A DNA stretch of 13,532 nt from Tardiphaga sp. (GTDB lineage: Bacteria > Pseudomonadota > Alphaproteobacteria > Rhizobiales > Xanthobacteraceae). Every line of letters begins with the position of its first letter. The first letter of the stretch is position 1. Shown here piece after piece: positions 6,415 to 12,818 of this stretch. The translations under genes and the position numbers were made by a program. The DNA is taken from assembly GCA_028290325.1 (NCBI GenBank), contig JAQGJY010000183.1, positions 1-13,532 of the forward strand. Reading direction: 5' to 3'. The notes beneath the pieces are model-generated. The model was not told where the DNA came from, did no database searches, and worked only from the letters and a program-made list of their open reading frames with translations.

Positions 6415-7863
6415 CTACCGGATCGAGAACCGGCTCTCGAACGAATTCGCCGACACCACCGGCGCCGCGCCCGACATCGTGTCCCGGGCGGCGTTCGCGC
6501 CGCTTTCGTCCGTTACGGTCGGCTTCAAGGCCGGGCGGGCCGCCGCCGTCCGGACGTCCTGAGACTTCGGCGTGGCCGGTTCGGCGGGCTTTGACGCCGT
6601 TGCTTTCGGCTCGGTCGCCTTCGGCGCGGGCTTGGCCGCGACGGCCGGCTTCCATTTGTCGGACGACGCGGGCGCCGTTGCCGCCGTGGTGTCGCTGCCG
6701 CCGAAGCCGACCTTTCGCGCAAGCGCGCTGAACAATCCACTGTCATTCCCGCCAACGGAGGCCACCTTGGTCGCGGGCTCGGGCGGCGTCGAGAAGAACG
6801 ACGTCTCGGCCACCACGGCCTTGGGCGGATTGACGTGCGCGGGAATGGTGCCCGGCGCGCGCGCATAAGCGGCGGCCTGAACTCCGGGACCGTCCGAGTC
6901 GGACAATCCGGTCGAGGCGTCCGGCAGCTTGGCGGCGAAGACGCGGTTCATGCCGCCGTCGATATCCGGGCGGCGGGCCGCCATCGGCGTGCCCTTGGAG
7001 ATCAACTCGTTGGTCTTGGCCTCATCGCTACGCTGCTTCGACAGCACCGCATCGGCGATCTCGGACGGGATGCTGTAAGCGGGGCATTTCGCGCCGGCCT
7101 GGAAGGCCAGCGGGCGGCCGCCCGCCGGCTGCGCCGGATCGAACACGTAGCGGTTTTCGCAGAACTCGACCTTCGGCTCCTGCCGCGTCACTTCGAAATG
7201 GTCGTAGCCTTCCTTGATCATCTTCCAGAACGGCATGTTCGGATTGCCGCGATGCTTCGCCATGTTCACCGGCGTCATCTTGAATGGGAAAGCCTGCACC
7301 TGGAAGGCGCGCTGCCCGCCGAAGAACGACTCGCGGCCGAGCGTGTAAATTTCCGAAATCTGTTCGTCGGTCATCGCGTAGCAGCCGCGCGACGAGCAAT
7401 CGCCGTGCACCATGAGTTGCGAGCCGGTGCGGCCGAGCGCTTTATCGAAGGCGTTCGGATAGCCCATGTTGAACGACAGGTAATAGGCCGATTGCGGGTT
7501 CATCTGGCTGGGGCCGATCGAATAGAAGCCCTCGGGCGCCTGACGATCGCCTTCCTTGACCTTGGGGCCGAGATCGCCCGACCAGCGGCAGATCGGATAG
7601 GTCTTGAGCAGCGCGAACTTGCCGGAGCGATCCTGCTTCCAGACTTCAAGCTCGGCTTCCTGCTTGAACAGGCGCACCAGCATCGGCGATTGCGGGTCCA
7701 TGTCCTTCGCGGCCATGTCGGCGATCAGTTTTTCCGGAATCGGCTTGTTGGCCTTGGCGTTGCTCGCGAGCGAGATCTCGTCGCCATTGCAGCCGGCGAG
7801 CATGACAGCGGTCGCGAGAGCGACCGACGTCATCACCGCGCGAAAAAACGTGCGATCGATCAA
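6415..7863 (-). CDS. YafK-type L,D-transpeptidase lipoprotein
   Basis: L,D-transpeptidases (YkuD fold) use a catalytic cysteine to remodel or anchor proteins to peptidoglycan; YafK-like members can act as amidases releasing Braun-type lipoprotein. The 482-residue product begins MIDRTFFRAVMTSVALATAV, followed by MLAGC, a lipoprotein signal with the lipobox cysteine at 25, so attachment to a membrane from the periplasm is expected. The active-site motif is MVHGDCSSRGCYAM, with H153 and C161. The catalytic domain spans about residues 55-270. The last 150 or so residues are a low-complexity Ala/Pro/Lys/Thr-rich tail (PKATEPKATASKPAEPATPK), unusual for this family and possibly wall-spanning. I chose TTG 7863 because GGGGA lies about 7 bases upstream and the n-region is then positively charged; an ATG at 8001 gives a poor leader and GTG 7836 removes the charges. 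Confidence 0.88.
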   Translation of the reverse strand: MIDRTFFRAVMTSVALATAVMLAGCNGDEISLASNAKANKPIPEKLIADMAAKDMDPQSPMLVRLFKQEAELEVWKQDRSGKFALLKTYPICRWSGDLGPKVKEGDRQAPEGFYSIGPSQMNPQSAYYLSFNMGYPNAFDKALGRTGSQLMVHGDCSSRGCYAMTDEQISEIYTLGRESFFGGQRAFQVQAFPFKMTPVNMAKHRGNPNMPFWKMIKEGYDHFEVTRQEPKVEFCENRYVFDPAQPAGGRPLAFQAGAKCPAYSIPSEIADAVLSKQRSDEAKTNELISKGTPMAARRPDIDGGMNRVFAAKLPDASTGLSDSDGPGVQAAAYARAPGTIPAHVNPPKAVVAETSFFSTPPEPATKVASVGGNDSGLFSALARKVGFGGSDTTAATAPASSDKWKPAVAAKPAPKATEPKATASKPAEPATPKSQDVRTAAARPALKPTVTDESGANAARDTMSGAAPVVSANSFESRFSIR

Positions 7864-7955
7864 GACATATCCCCACAGCCGACAGGCCGATAACGGCGGA
7901 CGCCGCGCGATCCGATCATTCGAACCGCAGCCTTGTGCCCGACGCCATTGAATAA

Positions 7956-7985
7956 ATATTATCCTTAAACGCCCCAACCCCGCAA
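7956..7985 (-). promoter_or_regulatory. Possible promoter of the L,D-transpeptidase gene
   Basis: On the minus strand TTGCGG (7980-7985) and TAATAT (7956-7961) are separated by 18 bases, in an AT-rich island of an otherwise GC-rich intergenic region. Transcription from near 7949 would give a leader of about 85 bases before TTG 7863. Motif inspection only. Confidence 0.3.
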
Positions 7986-8135
7986 GCCGGACCGCCATCA
8001 CGCAGCGGGTTCCAGCCCAGCGTGGTGAAGATTGTTTAAACAGCCGGTTCCGGCGGAATTGGGGCGTTCTCGTCCCCTAGGCGCACACCGCGCTTCGCCT
8101 GTGCCGCCTCGCGCGGGATACGAAAACATTACTTA

Positions 8136-9098
8136 TCAGCCCAGCTTGCGGCCGATATCCAAGAATTTCTGCCGGCGCTGCTGGCGGATCGTCGCCCGAT
8201 CGAGCCCGCGCAGATCGTTGAAGGCCTGGGCGATGGCGTCGCTTGTGGTCGCGATCATTGCCTTGGGATCGCGATGGGCGCCGCCGGACGGCTCCTTCAA
8301 GATCGCATCGATCACCCCGAAGCGCATCAGGTCCTGCGCGGTGATCTTCATGTTGGTGGCGGCTTCCTGGGCCTTGGTCGAGTCGCGCCACAGGATCGAG
8401 CTTGCCGCTTCCGGCGAGATCACGCTGTAAATCGCGTGTTCCAGCATCAGCACCCGGCTGGCGGTGGCGATCGCAATCGCGCCGCCCGAGCCACCCTCGC
8501 CGATGATGACCGCGACATTGGGCACGCCGAGCGACAGGCACGCATCGGTCGAGCGCGCGATCGCCTCGGCCTGGCCGCGCTCCTCCGCGCCGATGCCGGG
8601 ATAGGCGCCAGCGGTATCGACCAGCGACAGGACGGGGATATCGAACCGATCGGCCATTTCCATCAACCGCACGGCCTTGCGATAGCCCTCCGGCCTGGCC
8701 ATGCCGAAATTATGCTTGAGCCGGGTCTCGGTACTGGAGCCTTTCTCCTGACCGAGCACGCAGACCGCCTCGCCGCGAAAGCGGCCGAATCCGCCGATCA
8801 GCGCCTCGTCGTCGCCGAACTTGCGGTCGCCGGCCAGCGGCGTGAATTCGGTAATCAGCTCCTGCACGTAATCGAGACAATGCGGCCGCTGCGGATGCCG
8901 CGCCACTTGCGTCTTCTGCCACGGCGTCAGCGCGGCATAAAGATCGCCGAGCGTCTGGGTGGCGCGCTCCTCGATCCGCGAAATCTCGTCGCCGATGTCG
9001 CTGCCATCGGCCACGAGCACGCGCAGTTCATCGACGCGGGCATCAAGCTCGGCGACGGGCTTCTCAAAATCGAGGTAGGAGCGCATGGGATCGGACAT
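8136..9098 (-). CDS. accA: Acetyl-CoA carboxylase carboxyltransferase subunit alpha
   Basis: AccA with AccD transfers the carboxyl group from biotin on AccB to acetyl-CoA, giving malonyl-CoA for fatty acid synthesis in the cytoplasm. The 320-residue product matches the family length. It starts with the typical MRSYLDFEKPVAELDARV helix region; the crotonase-type core carries the oxyanion-hole loops DTAGAYPGIGAEERGQAEA (161 on) and IGEGGSGGAIAIATA (199 on), followed by VISPEAASSILWRD. It closes with the usual tail RQQRRQKFLDIGRKLG. ATG 9107, 9098 and 9086 are all in frame; 9098 gives the length I expect, though none has a clear ribosome binding site. It lies downstream of xerD on the same strand with about 190 bp between them, so it probably has its own promoter. 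Confidence 0.96.
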   Translation of the reverse strand: MSDPMRSYLDFEKPVAELDARVDELRVLVADGSDIGDEISRIEERATQTLGDLYAALTPWQKTQVARHPQRPHCLDYVQELITEFTPLAGDRKFGDDEALIGGFGRFRGEAVCVLGQEKGSSTETRLKHNFGMARPEGYRKAVRLMEMADRFDIPVLSLVDTAGAYPGIGAEERGQAEAIARSTDACLSLGVPNVAVIIGEGGSGGAIAIATASRVLMLEHAIYSVISPEAASSILWRDSTKAQEAATNMKITAQDLMRFGVIDAILKEPSGGAHRDPKAMIATTSDAIAQAFNDLRGLDRATIRQQRRQKFLDIGRKLG

Positions 9099-9144
9099 TC
9101 CCGACATATAAGGCCCGCAGGGGCGCGGGCGGAAACTGGCTTAG

Positions 9145-9174
9145 ATAGATGACTTGCGGCGCTTTTCAGGTCAA
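9145..9174 (-). promoter_or_regulatory. Possible promoter of accA
   Basis: On the minus strand TTGACC (9169-9174) and ATCTAT (9145-9150) are 18 bases apart. Another TTGAC copy (TTGACT) lies about 15 bases further upstream. The leader would be about 40 bases and contains a small GCCCGC/GCGGGC stem (9113-9118 with 9125-9130) just before the start codon. Motif inspection only. Confidence 0.3.
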
Positions 9175-9290
9175 ATGGCGAGCCAGTCAAGGTTTGGGCA
9201 AGGATCCGCGTGGCCAATCAACGAGTTGATTCTGGCGGGCTCGTTCCCGGATGACAGCCGCGGTGCTGGCGCCCGGCCCGCGCTGTGATC

Positions 9291-10244
9291 TCACTTGTCG
9301 CCCAACGGGTGCAAATCGCGCACCAGGCTCTTGAGCCGCTCCTCGACGACATGCGTGTAGATCTGCGTCGTCGAAATATCGGTATGGCCAAGCAGCGTCT
9401 GCACGATCCGCAAATCCGCGCCATTATGCAGCAGATGGCTGGCGAAGGCGTGGCGCAGCACGTGCGGACTGACCAGACGCGGTTGAATTCCCGCCGCCAA
9501 AGCCAGATCTTTCAGGTCGCGCGCGAAATGCTGGCGGGTCAGGTGCCCGCTATCGCCCGACGATGGAAACAGCCACTTCGTCGCGGCGGCATTTGTAGCA
9601 TTTTCGCCGCGCCGCGCATCGAGCGCCGCCAGATAGGCCGTCATCGCCTCCTTGGAGGACTGGTTCAGCGGCACGAGGCGTTCCTTGTTGCCCTTGCCGC
9701 GCACCACGATCATCCGCGCGTCGCGTCGCGCCGCCGACACCGGCAGCGCCACCAGTTCGGAGACGCGCAGGCCGGTCGCATAGAGCACCTCGAGCAGGCA
9801 ATACAGCCGCGCGGCGCGCATCCGCTGCAAGGCCCGCGCCTCGGCCTCGGCCAGCGCCTTGGCCTTCGTCAACATCAGATCGACATCCGCGATCGACAAC
9901 ACCTTCGGCAGGCTGCGGCCGCGCTTCGGCCCGGACAGAATCGCGGCCGGATCGTCGGCGCGGATGCGCTCGTTCAGCAAAAACCGAAACAGATGGCGCA
10001 GCGCCGACAGTCGCCGCGCCACGCTGGTCGATTTGAAGCCGCGTTCGTCGAGGTCCTCCAGATAGTCGCGCAGCGCCTGCGTCTCGACATCGTTGAAAGT
10101 CAGCCCCTTGCCGCCGATGAAGGCCGAGAGGTCTTCGAGATCACGGCGATAGGCATCGACGGTGTTGGCGCCCGCGCCCTGCTCGGCCGCGAGCATGTCG
10201 AGAAACAGGTTTGTGAGGCGGGCATCGGAGGTGGCAGGCGGCAT
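9291..10244 (-). CDS. xerD: Site-specific tyrosine recombinase XerD
   Basis: XerD with XerC resolves chromosome dimers at dif during division, under FtsK control. The product is 317 residues from ATG 10244, slightly longer than the 298 of Escherichia coli. An amino-terminal SAM-like DNA-binding domain (about 8-95: LDMLAAEQGAGANTVDAYRR) precedes the catalytic domain with the full residue set: R160 in YATGLRVSEL, K184 in RGKGNKERLVPL, H261 and R264 in SPHVLRHAFASHLL, H287 in LLGHTDISTTQ, and nucleophile Y296 in IYTHV. The open frame extends upstream to 10421, but those residues look non-coding, and GAGCAGAG precedes ATG 10244. I judge it chromosomal XerD rather than a mobile integrase, because it is family-length and sits among housekeeping genes with no attachment site or phage gene nearby. 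Confidence 0.93.
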   Translation of the reverse strand: MPPATSDARLTNLFLDMLAAEQGAGANTVDAYRRDLEDLSAFIGGKGLTFNDVETQALRDYLEDLDERGFKSTSVARRLSALRHLFRFLLNERIRADDPAAILSGPKRGRSLPKVLSIADVDLMLTKAKALAEAEARALQRMRAARLYCLLEVLYATGLRVSELVALPVSAARRDARMIVVRGKGNKERLVPLNQSSKEAMTAYLAALDARRGENATNAAATKWLFPSSGDSGHLTRQHFARDLKDLALAAGIQPRLVSPHVLRHAFASHLLHNGADLRIVQTLLGHTDISTTQIYTHVVEERLKSLVRDLHPLGDK

Positions 10245-10530
10245 CAGAGGTCTCTGCTCAATTTGATCAACCCGAAGCGCTGCTGTTCTGCGTCCCCTCG
10301 CCCCGAGCCATGCAAGAGCATCGCTCGAGGCGAGGCGGCGCTGAACCTGTCTGCTACGCGTTGACGCATCTGCGGAGATCTTAGCCCACGAATCTCGCTT
10401 GGGCGTTAACGAGTTTCGCAATCATTTACCATGACGCGCCACCGCCCGATTGAAATCCCGTCGCGTTCTGCCATGTTCGCGCCCAAACCAGACCGCACCA
10501 ATCGCGCGTCGGTTCGCAAAAGGGATATTC
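10245..10530. other. Divergent intergenic region between xerD and the ATPase pair
   Basis: About 286 bases separate the divergent starts, so promoters for xerD and for the ATPase genes should be here. A TTTACCAT at 10425-10432, one base from the CtrA half-site TTAACCAT, and a GTTAAC at 10405-10410 are visible, but two weak matches prove nothing. No RNA gene or repeat was recognised. Two short frames in this stretch are not supported. Confidence 0.45.
10521..10525 (+). promoter_or_regulatory. Ribosome binding site of the first ATPase gene
   Basis: AGGGA, preceded by a run of A, lies 5 bases before ATG 10531. It supports this start over the in-frame upstream ATG at 10450, whose extra 27 residues (rich in Arg and Pro) do not look like protein of this family. 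Confidence 0.65.
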
Positions 10531-11322
10531 ATGGCCAAGCCAGCAGTGATCGTCGTCGGCGCCGACAAAGGCGGCGTGGGCAAGACCACGGTATCGCGCA
10601 CCGTGCTGGATTATTTCAGCGCCAACAACGTGCCGACCCGCGCCTTCGACACCGAAAGCCCGCGCGGCACGCTGAAGCGTTTTCATCCGGGCATCACCGA
10701 GATCGTCGATATGACGACGACGTCCGACCAGATGAAGATCTTCGATACGCTGAATTCGTCGGCGCCGTCCGTCACCGTGATCGACGTCCGCGCCGGATTG
10801 TTATCCCCGGCGCTGGCGTCGCTGCGCGACATCGGCTTTCTCGATGCCGCGAAATCCGGCCAGATCACCTTCGCGGTGTTTCACATCCTCGGACCGTCGA
10901 TCGCATCGCTCGACGAAATCGCCGAAACCGCCAGCTTCATGGACGGCGCGAAATATTTCCTGGTGAAGAACTTCATCAACAACACCAGCTTCTTCGAGTG
11001 GGATCAGGCGACCTATCAATCCTATTTCAACCGCATCAAGGACGCGACCGAGCTGACGATTCCGAAGCTCAACGAAATGGCCTACGAGCAGGTCGAGGTC
11101 TCGTCGGTGCCGTTCCTGAACTTCGTGGCCAACAAGGGCCTGCACGACGAGCCGGCGAATTATTCCTTCGTGCTGCGCGGCTATGTCCGGCATTGGCTCG
11201 CCGCGGTGTGGAGCGAGTTCGACCGCATCAAACTGACCGACCTCGTTGTCGACAAGAGCGACCGGAGCGACAGAAGCGAGAAAAAATCCCGCGCATCATC
11301 GGGCGATGGCGGCGAGAAGTAG
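10531..11322 (+). CDS. ParA/MinD-type P-loop ATPase, function unknown
   Basis: The 263-residue product starts MAKPAVIVVGADKGGVGKTT, a textbook deviant Walker A with the signature lysine K13 and K18. The second acidic motif is AFDTESPRGT with D40, and the Walker B-like strand is VTVIDVRAG with D85. This defines a SIMIBI ATPase of the ParA/MinD class. It is not ordinary chromosomal ParA, since the rest (KYFLVKNFINNTSFFEWDQA, a conserved-looking NEMAYEQVEV and YSFVLRGYVRHWLAAVWSEF) is unfamiliar. In layout it recalls the TraL/StbB-like ATPases of conjugative plasmids, but I cannot assign it. No signal peptide or membrane segment is seen; the last 20 residues are a charged Ser/Asp/Lys/Arg-rich tail. 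It is followed after about 165 bp, including a palindromic repeat, by a related gene on the same strand. Confidence 0.85.
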   Translation: MAKPAVIVVGADKGGVGKTTVSRTVLDYFSANNVPTRAFDTESPRGTLKRFHPGITEIVDMTTTSDQMKIFDTLNSSAPSVTVIDVRAGLLSPALASLRDIGFLDAAKSGQITFAVFHILGPSIASLDEIAETASFMDGAKYFLVKNFINNTSFFEWDQATYQSYFNRIKDATELTIPKLNEMAYEQVEVSSVPFLNFVANKGLHDEPANYSFVLRGYVRHWLAAVWSEFDRIKLTDLVVDKSDRSDRSEKKSRASSGDGGEK

Positions 11323-11329
11323 CTCGCGC

Positions 11330-11441
11330 CGTCATTTCGGGGCTCGCGCATCCTTGCATGACAGAACCTGAAATCTCAGCAGGTTCATTCAGCCTCCGAA
11401 TGATGAGATTCCGGGTTGGCGTCCGCCGCCCCGGAATGACG
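11330..11441. repeat. Palindromic REP-like element between the two ATPase genes
   Basis: CGTCATTTCGGGGC at 11330-11343 is the inverted partner of GCCCCGGAATGACG at 11428-11441 with one mismatch. Inside it, AACCTGAAATCTCA (near 11365-11378) faces TGAGATTCCGGGTT (near 11404-11417), so most of the element can fold into one long interrupted stem. Ends and inner arms match the CGTCATTCCGGGGC...CCCGGAATCTC repeats I recall as abundant in Bradyrhizobium-type genomes. It has no open frame of its own. It could weaken or end transcription between the two genes. Confidence 0.75.
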
Positions 11442-11487
11442 ATTGATCGCACTGGCGCTGACGCATCTCTCGAACGATATTCCCCGC

Positions 11488-12153
11488 ATGCGCCGCACGC
11501 CTGTTTACATCATCTGCTCGCCGCGACCGATGGTCGGCAAGACGCTGATCGCGCGGCTGCTGACGGAATTTCTCAAGCTGCAACGCGGCGCGGTCGCGGC
11601 CTTCGATGTCGGCCTGAAAGAGCCGTCGCTGCTGGACTATCTGCCGCGTCTCACCGAAACCGCCGATGTCGAGACCACCTACGGCAAGATGGCGCTGATG
11701 GATCGGCTGATCGTCCATGACGGCATCGCCAAGGTGATCGACCTCGGTTACCACGCCTTCGACGAGTTCTTCTCGATGTGCGGTGAAATCGGCTTCATGA
11801 AAGAGGCGGCGCGGCGCGGTATCGCACCGATCATTTTGTTCGTCGCGGACAACGACCGCGCCTCGGCGCGCGGTTTCGCGACGTTGCAGCAGATGATTCC
11901 GCGCGCGGCCTTGGTCGTGATCGACAACGAATTCATCACGCGCGGCGACCTGCCGGCGGCGATGACGGCGGGGCGCATGCTGCGCATCGCCGGCCTGCCG
12001 GTATTCATCAAGACCTATATCGACCGCGTGTCGTTCTCGTTCACGCAGTACCTGCGCAACGAAAAGGACACCTCGACCGAATTGCACCAATGGACCCGCG
12101 ACGGCTATTTCAAGTTTCGCGAGTTGGAGTTGAGTTTGATTTTGCGGGGCTGA
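11488..12153 (+). CDS. ParA/MinD-like P-loop protein with altered Walker A, function unknown
   Basis: The 221-residue product starts MRRTPVYIICSPRPMVGKTL. The P-loop keeps GKT at 17-19, but R13, P14 and M15 replace the K-G-G of the upstream neighbour. The other motifs fall at identical positions: D40 in AAFDVG and D85 in KVIDLG. By my hand alignment the first 110 residues of the two proteins align without a gap, with 27 identities, so they are likely ancient duplicates. Later segments include IILFVADNDRASARGFATLQ and ALVVIDNEF, typical of a nucleotide-fold beta strand series, and a distinct end, SFSFTQYLRNEKDTSTELHQ. ATG 11488 is chosen; a TTG at 11443 adds 15 residues, and neither start has a clear ribosome binding site. 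It converges with apt, only about 27 bp away. Whether it hydrolyses ATP is unknown. Confidence 0.82.
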   Translation: MRRTPVYIICSPRPMVGKTLIARLLTEFLKLQRGAVAAFDVGLKEPSLLDYLPRLTETADVETTYGKMALMDRLIVHDGIAKVIDLGYHAFDEFFSMCGEIGFMKEAARRGIAPIILFVADNDRASARGFATLQQMIPRAALVVIDNEFITRGDLPAAMTAGRMLRIAGLPVFIKTYIDRVSFSFTQYLRNEKDTSTELHQWTRDGYFKFRELELSLILRG

Positions 12154-12180
12154 TCTGGATGGCGATGGCGTGCGTTGCGG

Positions 12181-12720
12181 CTAATGCCCCTCGAACGTCA
12201 TCAGCGTCCGCACCGGCACATCCATCGCGCGCAGCTTCGCGGCCCCACCGAGATCCGGCAAATCAATCATGAAGCACGCCGCCAGCACCTCCGCGCCGAT
12301 CTGGCGCATCAACTTGACCGCGCCTTCGGCCGTGCCGCCCGTGGCGATCAGATCATCGACCAGAATGACGCGCTCGCCGGGCTTGATGGCGTCGGCATGT
12401 ACTTCCATTTCGTCGATGCCGTATTCGAGCGAGTAAGCGATCCGCACGATCGTGTGCGGCAGCTTGCCCTTCTTGCGGATCGGCACGAAGCCCGCCGACA
12501 ACTGATGCGCCACCGCGCCGCCGAGGATGAAGCCGCGCGCTTCCATGCCGGCGACCTTGTCGATCTTCAAGCCTGCCCACGGCTGCACCAACTCGTCCAC
12601 CGCGCGACGAAACGCCCGCGCGTCGCCGAGCAATGTCGTGATGTCACGGAACATGATGCCCGGCTTGGGATAATCCGGAATGGTGCGGACAGCGGCTTTC
12701 AGATCGTTTTCGAGGGTCAT
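12181..12720 (-). CDS. apt: Adenine phosphoribosyltransferase
   Basis: Apt salvages adenine by joining it to PRPP to give AMP and pyrophosphate in the cytoplasm. The 179-residue product is full length. It begins LENDLKAAVRTIPDYPKPGI and carries MFRDITTLL (23-31), typical of bacterial Apt, the MEARGFILGGAVAHQL loop (59-74), KKGKLPHT (83-90) and the PRPP-binding motif VILVDDLIATGGTAEG (118-133). The start ATG 12720 has a purine-rich GAGATGAGA just upstream. It converges with the second ATPase gene and lies 99 bp downstream of trpE(G) on the same strand, but a hairpin with a T-rich tract separates them, so it is probably not simply an operon partner. Confidence 0.97.
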   Translation of the reverse strand: MTLENDLKAAVRTIPDYPKPGIMFRDITTLLGDARAFRRAVDELVQPWAGLKIDKVAGMEARGFILGGAVAHQLSAGFVPIRKKGKLPHTIVRIAYSLEYGIDEMEVHADAIKPGERVILVDDLIATGGTAEGAVKLMRQIGAEVLAACFMIDLPDLGGAAKLRAMDVPVRTLMTFEGH

Positions 12721-12734
12721 GTGAATCTCATCTC

Positions 12735-12811
12735 AAGAAAAAAACTAAAATGTTCGTCATTGCGGGCGTATTGCAAGATTGGAAGGCGATCCTGCAATAC
12801 GCGCAATGACG
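12735..12811 (-). terminator. Hairpin and T-tract downstream of trpE(G)
   Basis: CGTCATTGC at 12755-12763 with GTATTGCA at 12768-12775 pairs with TGCAATAC at 12793-12800 and GCAATGACG at 12803-12811, giving a stem of about 17 pairs with a small bulge and a 17-base loop. On the minus strand the stem is followed by TTTTAGTTTTTTTCTT (12750 to 12735), as in an intrinsic terminator. The arms also resemble the CGTCATTGCG repeat family of these genomes, so the terminator may derive from a repeat. Confidence 0.6.
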
Positions 12812-12818
12812 GCGAGAC

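Noticed and set aside
6835..7893. Plus-strand open frame antisense to the L,D-transpeptidase
   Set aside because: The opposite strand has the lipobox and the YkuD active site; this frame has neither a motif nor a ribosome binding site.
8041..8054. GCCGGTTCCGGC palindrome considered as an accA terminator
   Set aside because: The loop is only two bases and no T-run follows on the minus strand.
8274..9152. Plus-strand open frame antisense to accA
   Set aside because: AccA is intact and of normal length; the antisense frame is compositionally a shadow.
9291..10244. Tyrosine recombinase considered as the integrase of a mobile island
   Set aside because: It is family-length XerD among housekeeping genes, with no adjacent tRNA, direct repeats or phage genes.
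9285..10364. Plus-strand open frame antisense to xerD (about 359 residues)
   Set aside because: XerD is complete with all catalytic residues on the other strand; the antisense frame shows no domain.
10431..11720. Open frame of about 429 residues overlapping both ATPase genes
   Set aside because: It runs in another frame across two genes with clear P-loop motifs, and its sequence is Arg/Pro-rich without any motif.
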